Positions 18,796 through 28,141 of a stretch of DNA of 64,000 bases are shown in pieces; positions within the stretch are counted from its first letter, which is position 1, and every line of letters begins with the position of its first letter. The translations under genes and the position numbers were made by a program. Source of the stretch: Hyphomonadaceae bacterium (lineage in GTDB: Bacteria > Pseudomonadota > Alphaproteobacteria > Caulobacterales > Aquidulcibacteraceae); the NCBI GenBank assembly GCA_022841905.1, contig JALHQO010000011.1, positions 62,001 through 126,000 of the forward strand, given 5' to 3'. Under the pieces are notes generated by a model. That model ran no database searches and was not told where the DNA came from. It saw only the letters and a list, made by a program, of their open reading frames with translations.

Positions 18796-20394
18796 ATGGC
18801 GGAAGCGACGCAGGGCGCGAAGGGTTTTCTCGGTTGGGTGGAGCGTTCGGGCAATAAGCTGCCCGACCCAGTTTTCATATTTTTCTGGCTGATCGGCATC
18901 CTGATCGCCTTCAGCGTCGGCGCGGCGCTAATGGGCTATTCGGCGCAGCACCCGACGCAGCTCGATGAGGCCGGCAATCCGGTCATCATCAGCGCTGTCA
19001 GCCTGCTCTCGCCCGACAACATCCGGCGCCTCTGGGTAGAGATGCCGCAGACGTTCACGCACTTCCACCCGCTGGGCTATGTGCTGGTGGTGATGCTCGG
19101 CGCAGGCGTTGCGGAACGCTCGGGCCTGTTTGCAAGCGCCATGCGCCAAGCCGTGCGCGGCGCGCCGAAATTTTTGCTGACTCCAGCCGTCGCGTTCGTG
19201 GCGATGATGGGCAATCTCGCCGCCGATGCGGCTTATGTCGTGCTGATCCCGCTGGCGGCGGTGCTTTATGCAGCCGCGGGCCGCCACCCGATCGCGGGCA
19301 TCACGGCGGCATTCGCGGGCGTCTCCGGCGGCTTCTCGGCCAACTTACTGCCGGGCCAACTCGACGCACTCCTGTTCGGCATTACGCAGGCGGCGGTAGA
19401 AGCCTCCGGCTTGCATCCGGGCTGGGTCGCCAACATTGCCGGCAATTGGTTCTTCATCGCCGCGATGCTGATCGTGTTCCTGCCGGTGATCTGGTTCGTC
19501 ACTGACGTGATCGTTGAGCCGCGGCTCAAAAGATTTTCGCCCGCCGACGGCGAAGCCATGACCAATCTCGGCGACGCTGACGCGCCGCTCAAGCCGGAAG
19601 AAAAGAAGGGCTTGGGCGCTGCGGGCATTGCCACGCTTTTGATCATCGCGCTTTGGGTCGTGTTCGTGTTCATGCCGGGCACGCCGCTAATCGATGAAGA
19701 AGCGCCGATTCCCGAGGCGCGCCTGACGCCGCTTTATCAATCGCTGGTGGCGGGCTTCTTCCTGCTCTTTTTCGTCAGCGGTTGGGCTTATGGCGCGGCG
19801 GCGGGCACGATTAAGAACCATCGCGACGTCGTGAAAATGATGGCCGCGTCGATGGCCGACCTTGCCTACTACCTCGTGCTTGCCTTCGCGGCGGCGCACT
19901 TCGTGGCGATGTTCAACTGGTCGAACCTCGGCCTCATCTTCGCCGTGCAAGGGGCGGGCGCAATCGAGCAATCGGGCTTGCCGCTCCCTGCCTTGCTCGT
20001 ACTGATCGTATTGTTCGCGGCGGGCATCAATCTGTTCATCGGCTCGGCCAGTGCGAAATGGGCGCTGCTCGCACCGGTCGTTGTGCCGATGCTGATGCTG
20101 CTGAACGTGAGCCCCGAGATGTCCACCGCCGCTTACCGCGTCGGCGACAGCGTCACCAACATCATCACGCCGCTCATGGTCTACTTCCCGCTGGTGCTGA
20201 CCTTCGCCCAGCGCTGGCGCACCGATTTCGGCCTCGGCAGCCTGACGGCGGCGATGTTGCCCTACTCGTTCTGGCTCATGTTGGCAGGCCTTGGGCTTAC
20301 CTTCGCCTGGGTCTTCCTCGACCTGCCGCTCGGCCCTGGTGCAATGGTGGATTACACGCTGCCGACAGCGCCAGCGGGGCCGGCGACGCCGTAG
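18796..20394 (+). CDS. AbgT-family transporter
   Basis: 532 aa, about 12 membrane spans. The family includes p-aminobenzoyl-glutamate importers and sulfonamide exporters. Seen: an N-terminal FLGWVERSGNKLPDP, a first span starting FIFFWLIGILIAF, the GAGVAERSGLF segment, and the C-terminal core GSASAKWALLAPVVVPML with RVGDSVTNIITPLM typical of the family. GGGAGATGAGGC precedes the ATG. No abgA/abgB aminohydrolase genes are nearby, so the substrate is not settled. Confidence 0.9.
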   Translation: MAEATQGAKGFLGWVERSGNKLPDPVFIFFWLIGILIAFSVGAALMGYSAQHPTQLDEAGNPVIISAVSLLSPDNIRRLWVEMPQTFTHFHPLGYVLVVMLGAGVAERSGLFASAMRQAVRGAPKFLLTPAVAFVAMMGNLAADAAYVVLIPLAAVLYAAAGRHPIAGITAAFAGVSGGFSANLLPGQLDALLFGITQAAVEASGLHPGWVANIAGNWFFIAAMLIVFLPVIWFVTDVIVEPRLKRFSPADGEAMTNLGDADAPLKPEEKKGLGAAGIATLLIIALWVVFVFMPGTPLIDEEAPIPEARLTPLYQSLVAGFFLLFFVSGWAYGAAAGTIKNHRDVVKMMAASMADLAYYLVLAFAAAHFVAMFNWSNLGLIFAVQGAGAIEQSGLPLPALLVLIVLFAAGINLFIGSASAKWALLAPVVVPMLMLLNVSPEMSTAAYRVGDSVTNIITPLMVYFPLVLTFAQRWRTDFGLGSLTAAMLPYSFWLMLAGLGLTFAWVFLDLPLGPGAMVDYTLPTAPAGPATP

Positions 20395-20496
20395 GTATTG
20401 CAAAAATTTCGGACGCGGGCGGCGATGTTTCGCTGGCGCCGCTCGCGTCCGGAGCGTAAATTAAGCATCTCGGTATCGCTCGCGGGGAAGCGCACC

Positions 20497-21093
20497 ATGC
20501 GCGAACGTCTCACTGCCTTCGCACACTCGGTTTCAGTTCGGGTCGCTCCGGTTGCGGCGCGGCTTAGCCCGCAGCTTGCGCGTGTGAACGCTGCGGCGCA
20601 GCGGGCGAACGGCTGGTTAGCGCGCGCGGCAGGTTCGGCGTTTGCCGGCGCCAAAGCGGCGCTCGACCGCACCCTCTCTCTCGTGGAGCGCGCATTGCTC
20701 AGCCCCAAGTGGCGCGAGCGGCTGCACGCTAGCAGCGTCTTTGCGCTGATCTTTGCGTTCGGCATTGCCAGCGTCGATATGCTTGTGGCTGGCGGGCCGG
20801 AGCTGATCGGTTCGGCGCGGGCGGCAACGGCGCAGGCGCCGCGTGTCGACTTGATCGCAGCCACTACTGGCGGCGGCGCGGAGATCATTCAGACGGCTGC
20901 GCTGGAGTTGCCCGAAGCGGACACGGTGATCCCCGAGGAGCGCGTCGCGGCGATCACGCCTACAGCGCTGCGCCCTGCGCCTCTACCGTTGTCCGAAGTT
21001 CCCGATTTGGTGGATGCTGAAGCTGCAGAGCCGATCAAGGCTGAACCCGAAGTGCGCGCAATTCCCGATCCACGCGTAAAGGCTGAAGCCTAA
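20497..21093 (+). CDS. Hypothetical membrane-anchored protein
   Basis: 198 aa from ATG 20497, which has GGGGAAG 7 nt upstream; the frame is open 99 nt further. Residues 1-75 are Ala/Arg-rich helix. One hydrophobic span lies near 85-103 (VFALIFAFGIASVDMLVAGG), and the C-terminal 80 residues are acidic and Pro-rich, ending in a repeat-like EPIKAEPEVRAIPDPRVKAEA. No known domain. Its TAA shares CTAA with the stop of the convergent 72-aa gene. Confidence 0.6.
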   Translation: MRERLTAFAHSVSVRVAPVAARLSPQLARVNAAAQRANGWLARAAGSAFAGAKAALDRTLSLVERALLSPKWRERLHASSVFALIFAFGIASVDMLVAGGPELIGSARAATAQAPRVDLIAATTGGGAEIIQTAALELPEADTVIPEERVAAITPTALRPAPLPLSEVPDLVDAEAAEPIKAEPEVRAIPDPRVKAEA

Positions 21094-21308
21094 CGGCGCT
21101 CCCGGGCCGCATTGATGCGGTTGCCGAGCATGATCTTGAAGAACGCGTCGTGCCCGACGCGGCGCACCAGCACCGGTATCGAGCCCTCATCCATCATTTG
21201 AGCGGCGATCGAGTCCCAATTTTCGTGGTGTCCAGTATCAGCCAGCTCGTAAGCGCGCGCCCGCAGCGCCGCCAACGCATCATCTTCGACCATTAAAGTA
21301 TCTGCCAT
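21090..21308 (-). CDS. Small hypothetical protein (72 aa)
   Basis: 72 aa, soluble and helical; acidic start (MADTLMVEDDALAALRARAYELAD) and basic end (NRINAARERR). Contains a HENWDSIAAQMMDEG segment that looks like a compact helical protein. No family recognised. Convergent with the anchored protein at 20497, sharing 4 nt. Confidence 0.6.
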   Translation of the reverse strand: MADTLMVEDDALAALRARAYELADTGHHENWDSIAAQMMDEGSIPVLVRRVGHDAFFKIMLGNRINAARERR

Positions 21309-21409
21309 TACCGGCAGCTAACGTGGTTATCGGGTTTAAGTTCCAGATTGCTGCGCCAGCTATGGAACAGAGCGGTGTTTGTTCCGTTGTTGCGCTGGAG
21401 ACGCTGCCC

Positions 21410-21871
21410 ATGTTCGACCAAACCCCAATCCAAGAACGCCATGTCGCCATGGGCGTTTTCGCTGCGATCGGGCTTGGCGGCTTTGGCGCTGTCTATCTCC
21501 TCATTACAGGCGGCTTCGCCCCCATCGCCCCGCGGCTCGAACGCACGACCCCTGCCCCGAATGCGGCGTTCGTCGATGTCGTCGATAGCGGCTGGGCGCC
21601 AGTTGCGCCGGCGCGGGTAACGCCGACGAGCTACACGCCTGAAGTCGAACCAGGCTTTATCGAAGCGACGGACGAAACCCTAGTCGGCAGCACCGAGGAG
21701 GCGCCGATCGGCGATCCCTACACGCGCTCCTATGACGACATCGCCCGCGATATCGAGGCGCTCTACGAACAGGCGACGTACGTCGAAGAGGCGGAGACTC
21801 AACAAACAGCCGCCGACGAAGGATTCAAAGACGAAGCCGCTAGCGCCTACGAAAACGCGTCACCTTGGTGA
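21410..21871 (+). CDS. Hypothetical single-span membrane protein
   Basis: 153 aa from ATG 21410 with GGAG 10 nt upstream. One membrane helix at about residues 14-35 (MGVFAAIGLGGFGAVYLLI), then an acidic, Thr/Pro/Glu-rich region that ends in a helical segment (YDDIARDIEALYEQATYVEEAE). Probably inner-membrane anchored with a periplasmic tail. The last 32 nt overlap the 3' end of the convergent methyltransferase gene. No family recognised. Confidence 0.6.
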   Translation: MFDQTPIQERHVAMGVFAAIGLGGFGAVYLLITGGFAPIAPRLERTTPAPNAAFVDVVDSGWAPVAPARVTPTSYTPEVEPGFIEATDETLVGSTEEAPIGDPYTRSYDDIARDIEALYEQATYVEEAETQQTAADEGFKDEAASAYENASPW

Positions 21872-22895
21872 GGAAGGCGAGTTCGGCTTCTTCGACTTCG
21901 AAGCCGTGCTCTCCGAACAGCGCCGCGAAATCTTCTTTCAAATAAGAACTGAAATACGGCTCGTGAAAGCCGACCGGAAAATATTCCAGCATGCGGTCGA
22001 GATCGGCCGCATCGCCGGTCTGAATGGAATCCGCCAACACCAACACGCCGCCGGGTTTGACGATGCGTGCGATCTCGCGCGCGGCGTCGCGGCGGATGCG
22101 CGGCGGCAGTTCGTGGAAGAGATAGACGCAGGTCGCCGCGTCGAAGGCGCCATCCTCGAACGGCGCTTGCTCGATTGCGCCGTTGACGATCTCAACCTGC
22201 CGCCATGAAGCGAGCCGCTTGCGCGCTTCTTCGCAGTATGCGGGCGACAGATCGAGGCCGGTCGCTGGCAAGCGCGGATAAGCGCTCAGCACTTGATGCA
22301 AGAAGCGTCCATTGCCGCTGGCGATGTCGAGCAGCTTCACCTTGCGCTGATCGGTGCCGCGCAGCGTGCGGGCGAGTGAGCCGAGCGCAATGCGGCGCAT
22401 GGCGTCCGCCGCGCCGCCGAACAGAATCTCGACCTGCGTGTCGTAAAGCTTGGCGCTTTCTTCCGAGAGCCAACCGCCGCTCTGATAATGGAAGTTCTGC
22501 AAATAATAGGTCGGGTAGCGCCCCTCGCCTTTGGCTTGTTCGCGCACCTCCGTGCCGTCGCGCTCCAGCCGGCGCTGATCGACATTCGGCAGATCGCGGA
22601 AGAAGTTCACCGAGCCACGCAACGCTTCGATGGCGCGGGTGACGCGAATGTCATCCGGCGCAGGATAGAGACCGGCTTCGATATTGGCGCGGTCCTTGGC
22701 GAAGAGTTCGAGGAAGGCATTGCGGATTTGTTGGGTGTCGCCCTCCGCGGCTTGCGGTTCGAAGCGCGGCTCGCCTGGGCGGTTGAACGGCCCGGAAATG
22801 CGCCGCGCCAGCAAATACTGGCTCATATACCAAGCCACGCGCGCGCCTTGTGCAGCGGCGTACCGGGCCCGGCCAATGTCGCGCTTCAAGCTCAT
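21840..22895 (-). CDS. Class I SAM-dependent methyltransferase
   Basis: 351 aa from ATG 22895; the frame is open further to 22967. The methyltransferase core starts near residue 185: LLDIASGNGRFLHQVL (motif I), TGLDLSPAYCEEARKRL, IEQAPFEDGAFDAATCVYLFHELPP, and KPGGVLVLADSIQTGD. The N-terminal 180 residues are an extension with many aromatic residues (YPTYYLQNFHYQSGGWLSEESAKLYDTQ). This architecture is like Caulobacter-type large methyltransferases of unknown substrate. Confidence 0.85.
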   Translation of the reverse strand: MSLKRDIGRARYAAAQGARVAWYMSQYLLARRISGPFNRPGEPRFEPQAAEGDTQQIRNAFLELFAKDRANIEAGLYPAPDDIRVTRAIEALRGSVNFFRDLPNVDQRRLERDGTEVREQAKGEGRYPTYYLQNFHYQSGGWLSEESAKLYDTQVEILFGGAADAMRRIALGSLARTLRGTDQRKVKLLDIASGNGRFLHQVLSAYPRLPATGLDLSPAYCEEARKRLASWRQVEIVNGAIEQAPFEDGAFDAATCVYLFHELPPRIRRDAAREIARIVKPGGVLVLADSIQTGDAADLDRMLEYFPVGFHEPYFSSYLKEDFAALFGEHGFEVEEAELAFLTKVTRFRRR

Positions 22896-23031
22896 GCACG
22901 GAACATAGCGCGCATCGGGCCCGCTCTCCACCGCTGCGAGTGTCACAGGCGCTGTGTGCGGAAACACAAAGGCGAGAACTTTCCGCCGCGTGTCGCGTTG
23001 GCAGCGCAGTTTGAATGAAGGATTTCAACCC

Positions 23032-23226
23032 ATGCGCTCGCTTGACCTTACAGCCGTTGCCCTGATCGCCGTAATGATGCTTGGCCCGTTGGCCATGGCG
23101 CCCGCTTACGGCCCCTATGTTGAACCTGGCACCGCCGCCGAGTTCGACGCCGCGACAACACCGCTCGAAGAAGGCTCGACCGGTTTGGAAGAAGCGGCCC
23201 CCGCTGACGCCGCCACGCCGAACTAA
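23032..23226 (+). CDS. Small secreted or anchored hypothetical protein (64 aa)
   Basis: 64 aa from ATG 23032 with AAGGA 10 nt upstream. Residues 5-25 are hydrophobic (LTAVALIAVMMLGPLAMAPA), a signal peptide or anchor; the remainder is short, acidic and Ala/Thr-rich. No function recognised. Confidence 0.5.
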   Translation: MRSLDLTAVALIAVMMLGPLAMAPAYGPYVEPGTAAEFDAATTPLEEGSTGLEEAAPADAATPN

Positions 23227-23269
23227 GCGCGCGCAAGCCGCGCCAGCGATGGACCGCGGCGTTGCAGGC

Positions 23270-23833
23270 TCACGTCCCCGAGCGCTTGCGATTTCGCAGC
23301 GCTTTCGGCGGCTTCTCCAGCGGGACGGGCCATTGCGTTATGCGCTTGATTAAGCCCGCCATCTTAAGCCGGCCCTCGGGGCGGGTTTTGTTGCGGACGG
23401 AGGCTTGAGCGATGTGGACGGTTTCGGAGTCGCCTGAGATCAACGGGTGCCACCAGAACAAGTCCTTGCCTTCGCTGACCAACCGATAGGCGCAAGTTTG
23501 CGGCAGCCAATCGAGCTTCGGCACGTTCTTCGGCGTCAGCTTCACGCAATCGTGGACGTATTGCTTGCGGTTTTCGTAATTGCTGCAGCCGCACGATTTG
23601 GCGTCGAACAATTTGCACGACACGTCGGTGAGATAGAGCGTGCCGGTGTCGGCGTCTTCGATGGATATGACGCAGCATTTGGAGCAGCGGTCGCAGAGCG
23701 CCTCCCATTCGCGCTCGTTCATCTCCGTCAGCGTCTTGCGCCGCCAATAGCCGTCTTCCAACGGCGCGACATCCGCCTGCGCATCGCGCTTGCGGCGGGA
23801 GTTGTGATAATCGAGCAGCGTTGTTTTCGTCAT
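23270..23833 (-). CDS. ycgN: YcgN-family (UPF0260) cysteine-cluster protein
   Basis: 187 aa. The YkgJ/YcgN family has a cysteine cluster thought to bind zinc or iron. Seen: Cys47-X2-Cys50-X2-Cys53-Cys54 (CDRCSKCC), then CKLFD, CGCSNYENR, DCVKLTP and PQTCAYR, all in the family order. The ATG at 23833 overlaps the stop of the upstream RNA methyltransferase by 4 nt, so the two are translated together. Biochemical role unknown. Confidence 0.85.
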   Translation of the reverse strand: MTKTTLLDYHNSRRKRDAQADVAPLEDGYWRRKTLTEMNEREWEALCDRCSKCCVISIEDADTGTLYLTDVSCKLFDAKSCGCSNYENRKQYVHDCVKLTPKNVPKLDWLPQTCAYRLVSEGKDLFWWHPLISGDSETVHIAQASVRNKTRPEGRLKMAGLIKRITQWPVPLEKPPKALRNRKRSGT

Positions 23834-25149
23834 CGTGACAACGCCCCGACGATTTCGACGTGCGGGCTCCAGCGGAATTGGTCGACAGGGCTGACGCGAT
23901 CGAGGCTGAAGCCGTGCTCGATCAGCACTTTCACGTCGCGCGCGAAGCTGACGGGATCGCACGAGACGTAAGCGACTTTGCGGATCGGCGAGCGGGCGAT
24001 CTGTTCAGCTTGCAGCTTCGCGCCCGAGCGCGGCGGATCGATGATAGCGGCGTCGAACTTCTTCATCTCAAGACTGGAGAGCGGCGTGCGCAGCAGATCG
24101 CGGCGCAGAACTTCGACCTGCTTCAGCACGCCGCCCGCGCCATCGGCGGCGGCTTTGAGCGCGGCCAGCATGTCGTTGTCGCTCTCGGCGGCGAGAACCT
24201 CGGCGAACTCGGCGGCGCGCAGCGAAAATGTGCCAATGCCGGAGAAGAGATCGATGACGCGGTCGGCGCCGGTGATCGCCTGCATGGCGAGCGCGGCTAA
24301 AGTTTCTTCGCCAAGCGCAGTCGGTTGCAGAAAGGCGCCCGGCGTTGGCGTCACCACAGCGCGGCCCATGCGCAAGCGCGGCTTGCGGCGCTCGACGACG
24401 ATTTCGCCGTCCATAGCGAGGCGCGTCAGCGATAGTGTTTCGGCAATCGCGCTGAGTTGCTCCAGCGCCGCGCGATGCAAAGCTTGCGGACGGCCGGCGC
24501 CCTTGATGGCGACATCGACGCCGGTGTCGGTCAGCAAACAGTGCAGCGTGATCTCGCCGCGTTGCGGCAACACCAGATCAGCCAGCGGCGCCAGTTTGAG
24601 CGCGGTTGCTTCCAAGCCCGGCGCGAGCACAGGGCATTGCGTGATCGGCGTAAGCTTAGCGCCGCCGCGTTCGATAAAGCCGATGCGCACTTGGCCACCC
24701 AGTCGCGCCGCATGGAAAGCTGCACGGCGGCGGCCTTCGCCCCAAGCGGGGATTGCGGGCTCGACTTGCGCGCCGCCAAGGCCGCAGCGTTCCAGCGCGG
24801 TGACGACCTGGCCGCGCTTCCAAGCGAGGTACGGCTCGTCCTTCCAGTGCTGGAGCTGGCAGCCGCCGCAGCGGCCAAAATGACGGCAGACGGGGGCGTG
24901 GCGTTCAGCGCTGGGGGTCAAAACCTCGATCACTTCGGCGCGGTCGCCGCGGACCATCGCGCTGACCTGCTCGCCCGGCAGGGCGAAGGGCGCATAGATC
25001 GGGCCGTTTGCGCCCCGGGCGGTGGAATCGCCGCGCGCGCCAATCGCCTCAATGGCGAGAATGCGCGATTCCGGCGCGGCCAATGGGGCCGCTTTCGCCA
25101 CCCGGGCGCTGCCCGGGCGGCCCCTGGCGAGGCGGTTCATTCGCTTCAT
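23830..25149 (-). CDS. TrmA/RlmD-family RNA (uracil-5-)-methyltransferase
   Basis: 439 aa. Makes m5U in rRNA or tRNA with SAM. Seen: TRAM-like N-terminal domain (residues 30-80), an iron-sulfur cysteine set Cys88, Cys94, Cys97 (CRHFGRCGGCQLQH) with a fourth in ITQCPVL, motif I LFSGIGTFSLRAAE, a DPPRSGAK loop, and the nucleophile Cys397 in SCDP. The Fe-S cysteines favour the RlmC/RlmD branch over TrmA. The target base cannot be told from sequence alone. First gene of a pair with ycgN. Confidence 0.88.
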   Translation of the reverse strand: MKRMNRLARGRPGSARVAKAAPLAAPESRILAIEAIGARGDSTARGANGPIYAPFALPGEQVSAMVRGDRAEVIEVLTPSAERHAPVCRHFGRCGGCQLQHWKDEPYLAWKRGQVVTALERCGLGGAQVEPAIPAWGEGRRRAAFHAARLGGQVRIGFIERGGAKLTPITQCPVLAPGLEATALKLAPLADLVLPQRGEITLHCLLTDTGVDVAIKGAGRPQALHRAALEQLSAIAETLSLTRLAMDGEIVVERRKPRLRMGRAVVTPTPGAFLQPTALGEETLAALAMQAITGADRVIDLFSGIGTFSLRAAEFAEVLAAESDNDMLAALKAAADGAGGVLKQVEVLRRDLLRTPLSSLEMKKFDAAIIDPPRSGAKLQAEQIARSPIRKVAYVSCDPVSFARDVKVLIEHGFSLDRVSPVDQFRWSPHVEIVGALSR

Positions 25150-25202
25150 ACGCCGTTCAGCTTGGCCCTGCTCTACTCCGCCCCGTCAGACAGGAGCCCG
25201 AC

Positions 25203-25727
25203 ATGCGAGGTCAATCTTTGTTCGCCGCGTCCGCTTTCGCCCTCATGGCGATTGCAACGCCCGCGGCAGCCCAACAATACCCGACCTACCACGACGAGCA
25301 CGTTGCGCGGCAACAGCAATGTCAGCAATCGCGCCAAAACCGCATGATCGGCGGCGCCATCATTGGCGGCATCGCCGGCGCGCTGTTGGGCCGTGAAGTC
25401 GCCGACCGCGGCGTGCGCGGCGAAGGCGCAGGGCTTGGCGCCGTCGTTGGCGCAGCTGCCGGCGCCGGCATCGGCCGCTCCACCGCGCAGTGCGACACGC
25501 GCGTTCCGGAAGGCTCCTACGATCCTTATTACGGTCAGCGCCAAGACGGGTACTACCAAGGCGGTGACGAAGATCTCTATGGCGGCCAGTATCGCCAATC
25601 GGGCTACGGTCGCGATCAAGAGTGCCGCATGGGCGAGATTGTGACGCGCGATCGCCGTGGCCGCGAACAAAGCCAACAAGCGCTGCTCTGCCGCGGCGAT
25701 GACGGCCGCTGGTATCCAGCCGAGTAA
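25203..25727 (+). CDS. Glycine-zipper (17-kDa antigen-like) surface protein
   Basis: 174 aa from ATG 25203. Signal peptide residues 1-24 (ends AAAQQ). Residues 50-100 carry a glycine-zipper hairpin with GxxxG repeats (GGAIIGGIAGALLGREV, GLGAVVGAAAGAGIGR), a membrane-inserting motif of the Rickettsia 17-kDa antigen family. The C-terminal part is Tyr/Gln/Gly-rich with two Cys (ECRMGEIVTRDRRG, LLCRGDDGRW). Probably outer-membrane associated. A strong terminator follows. Confidence 0.8.
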   Translation: MRGQSLFAASAFALMAIATPAAAQQYPTYHDEHVARQQQCQQSRQNRMIGGAIIGGIAGALLGREVADRGVRGEGAGLGAVVGAAAGAGIGRSTAQCDTRVPEGSYDPYYGQRQDGYYQGGDEDLYGGQYRQSGYGRDQECRMGEIVTRDRRGREQSQQALLCRGDDGRWYPAE

Positions 25728-25754
25728 AGTTTCTACCCTCGTACGCAGTGACTT

Positions 25755-25785
25755 CGCCCCGGTGGAAACACCGGGGCGTTCTTTT
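25755..25785 (+). terminator. Rho-independent terminator
   Basis: A perfect 10-bp stem (CGCCCCGGTG with CACCGGGGCG) around a GAAA tetraloop, followed by TTCTTTT. It ends the glycine-zipper transcript. The T-run reaches the tlyA stop on the other strand. Confidence 0.92.
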
Positions 25786-26509
25786 AGCGGCGCATGTGCA
25801 GCAGCAGTTCGAGATTGCCGCCGCCGCCTTTGATCGGCGAATCGATCAGCGCGACTTGGCGGAAGCCTTCGACGCCTTCCAGCATGGCGATGGTTTGCGC
25901 AGCAGCGGCGCGGGCGACATCCTCTAAAAGCACGCCATCCCTGCCAGCTTTCGGCCCGGCTTCGAATTGCGGTTTGATCAGCACGATCAGATCAGCGCTT
26001 GGCGCCGCCAACATGAGCGGCGCAAGCAGGACTTTCGCGGCGCCGATGAAGCTTGCGTCGCAGACGATGAGCGAGGGCGGCTCAGCGATTTCGGCGCGGG
26101 TAAGTGCACGCGCATCGGTGCGTTCGAGATTGGTGACGCGCGCGTCGGCGCGGAGCGAGGCGTGCAATTGCGCCGTGCCGACATCGACGGCGTAAACATG
26201 CGCCGCGCCGCGCGTCAGCAGCACCTGCGTGAAGCCGCCGGTGGAGGCGCCGACGTCGAGGCAGATGCGCCCTGCCGGATCGACGCCGAACGCATCGAGC
26301 GCGTGGGCGAGCTTTACGCCGCCGCGTGACACCCACGGATGCGGCGGCGTCACGGCGAGGTCGGCGTCTTCGGCGATCAGATCGGACGGCTTTTCCACAA
26401 GCGCGCCGCCCGCGCGTACGCCGCCGGCCTCGATCGCGGCGCGCGCTTTGGCGCGGCTTTCAGCGAGGCCGCGGGCGACCAGCAGCGAATCGGCGCGGAT
26501 GCGGGACAT
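25784..26509 (-). CDS. tlyA: TlyA-family rRNA 2'-O-methyltransferase / hemolysin-like protein
   Basis: 241 aa from ATG 26509. An S4 RNA-binding domain at residues 1-60 (RADSLLVARGLAESRAKARAAI) is followed by an FtsJ-like methyltransferase domain: SRGGVKLAHALDAF, the SAM loop CLDVGASTGGFTQVLL, and KPQFEAG. This is the TlyA layout (16S/23S 2'-O-ribose methylation in mycobacteria); the function is by family. A longer open frame upstream (to 26707) has no such domain. Confidence 0.9.
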   Translation of the reverse strand: MSRIRADSLLVARGLAESRAKARAAIEAGGVRAGGALVEKPSDLIAEDADLAVTPPHPWVSRGGVKLAHALDAFGVDPAGRICLDVGASTGGFTQVLLTRGAAHVYAVDVGTAQLHASLRADARVTNLERTDARALTRAEIAEPPSLIVCDASFIGAAKVLLAPLMLAAPSADLIVLIKPQFEAGPKAGRDGVLLEDVARAAAAQTIAMLEGVEGFRQVALIDSPIKGGGGNLELLLHMRR

Positions 26510-26604
26510 GGGCGCCCGCTCTCGCGCGCCATTGACGCAAAGGCAACCCCTTGCTTGCCGGCGGTGCAAGCGCGAGGCTGGCGGAAAGATAATGGGGGAA
26601 ACGC

Positions 26605-28095
26605 ATGTCGCTTGAAATCTCGCGCCGCGCCTTGCTGGCGACGGCTGTATCGGTCGGCGCGCTCGCCGCCAGCGGCTGCACTGAAGAAGCCGCCACTTCG
26701 GATGCACTCGGCGATCACGACGCGACCGACCTCGCAGCCGCCATCCGCGCCGGCGACATCACCGCCGCCGAAGCACTGGACGCCGCCATCGCGCGCAGCG
26801 AGCGGGGCAACGGCCAACTCAATTTCATCGCCGCGCCGCTCAACGAGTACGGCCGCGCACGCGCAGCTGAAACGCTGAGCGGCCCGTTCGCTGGCGTGCC
26901 GACTTTGATCAAAGACCTGATGCCGATGACCGGCCAGCCGACGCGCTTCGGCAGCCGCGCCTTCGCCGACTTCGTGCCGGACGCGCAGCCGCCTTACATG
27001 GACGCGCTGCTGGCGGCTGGCCTAGTGCCGTTCGGCAAATCGACGACGCCGGAGTTTGGTTTGACGGCGACGACAGAAACGCTTCTCGGCGGCGCCACGC
27101 GCAATCCGTGGAATGTCGAGCATTCGAGCGGCGGTTCTTCCGGCGGCGCGGCTGTGGCCGTCGCGGCGCGCGTCGTGCCGATCGCGCATGCGAGCGATGG
27201 CGGCGGCTCGATCCGCATTCCAGCGTCATGCAACGGCTTGTTCGGCCTGAAGCCGTCGCGCGGGCGCAGCGTGATCGCAGGAGCGCCCGATCCAGGGCTC
27301 GAAATATCGGTCAATGGCTGCGTGAGCCGTAGCGTGCGCGACACGGCGGCTTGGTTGGCGGCGACGGAGCAAAGCGGCGCCGGCGCAACGCTTACACCGA
27401 CCGGCATGATCACCGGCGCCAACACACAACGCCTGCGCATCATCCTCGATATCCCCAACGCGCAGGGCAACGATCCCGATCCGGAAGTGCGCACAGCGGT
27501 GGAAGCAGCAGCGGAGCTTTGCCGCTCGCTCGGCCACCAAGTCACCGAGCGCCGCGCGCCGATCGACGGCCAGCAATTCAGCGACGATTTCATCCTGCTC
27601 TGGGCGAGCGGCGCGCTTGAGGTCGTGAACCTGGTGCGCAGCCAAGCGCCGGCCGGGGCGCCGCTGGATCAGCTGCTGGAGCCGCTGACCTTGGAACTTG
27701 CGCAGCATGCGCAGACGCAAGGCCCCGCAGCACTCGCGGCGGCGATCACGCGCCTGCGCGCCGTGGAAACACAATATGCCGGTATGTTCACAGACGCAGA
27801 CGTCTACCTGACGCCGGTGCTGGCCAAGCCGCCCGTGCTGCTCGGCCAAATCGACGGCTCGAAGGGCATGGCCGTGTTCGACACGCTTTCGGATTATGTG
27901 GGCTACACGCCGCTGCAGAATGTGGCCGGCGCGCCGGCGATGAGCGTGCCGCTGGCATGGTCGGCGGGCGGGCTGCCGATCGGCATCCACTTCTCGGCTC
28001 CTGTGGGCGAGGAGCGCCGGCTGCTTGAATTGGCTTACGAATTGGAACAAGCACAGCCGTGGGCTGCCCGAAGACCGGGCGTGAACGCAGGCTGA
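26605..28095 (+). CDS. Amidase-signature enzyme, lipoprotein
   Basis: 496 aa. Hydrolyses an amide with the Ser-cisSer-Lys triad of the amidase-signature family: Lys103 (LIKDL), Ser178 (SSGGSSGGAA) and nucleophile Ser202 (DGGGSIRIPA). The N-terminus has SRRALLATAVSVGALAAS then Gly-Cys25, so it may be a Tat-exported lipoprotein. Peptide or aryl-acyl amides are possible substrates; it is not GatA, which is cytosolic. GGGGGAAAC precedes the ATG. Confidence 0.88.
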   Translation: MSLEISRRALLATAVSVGALAASGCTEEAATSDALGDHDATDLAAAIRAGDITAAEALDAAIARSERGNGQLNFIAAPLNEYGRARAAETLSGPFAGVPTLIKDLMPMTGQPTRFGSRAFADFVPDAQPPYMDALLAAGLVPFGKSTTPEFGLTATTETLLGGATRNPWNVEHSSGGSSGGAAVAVAARVVPIAHASDGGGSIRIPASCNGLFGLKPSRGRSVIAGAPDPGLEISVNGCVSRSVRDTAAWLAATEQSGAGATLTPTGMITGANTQRLRIILDIPNAQGNDPDPEVRTAVEAAAELCRSLGHQVTERRAPIDGQQFSDDFILLWASGALEVVNLVRSQAPAGAPLDQLLEPLTLELAQHAQTQGPAALAAAITRLRAVETQYAGMFTDADVYLTPVLAKPPVLLGQIDGSKGMAVFDTLSDYVGYTPLQNVAGAPAMSVPLAWSAGGLPIGIHFSAPVGEERRLLELAYELEQAQPWAARRPGVNAG

Positions 28096-28141
28096 ACTCG
28101 TGCTCCATACTGCCGCCCCGTTTCGGCGCTACCCGGCGCGG

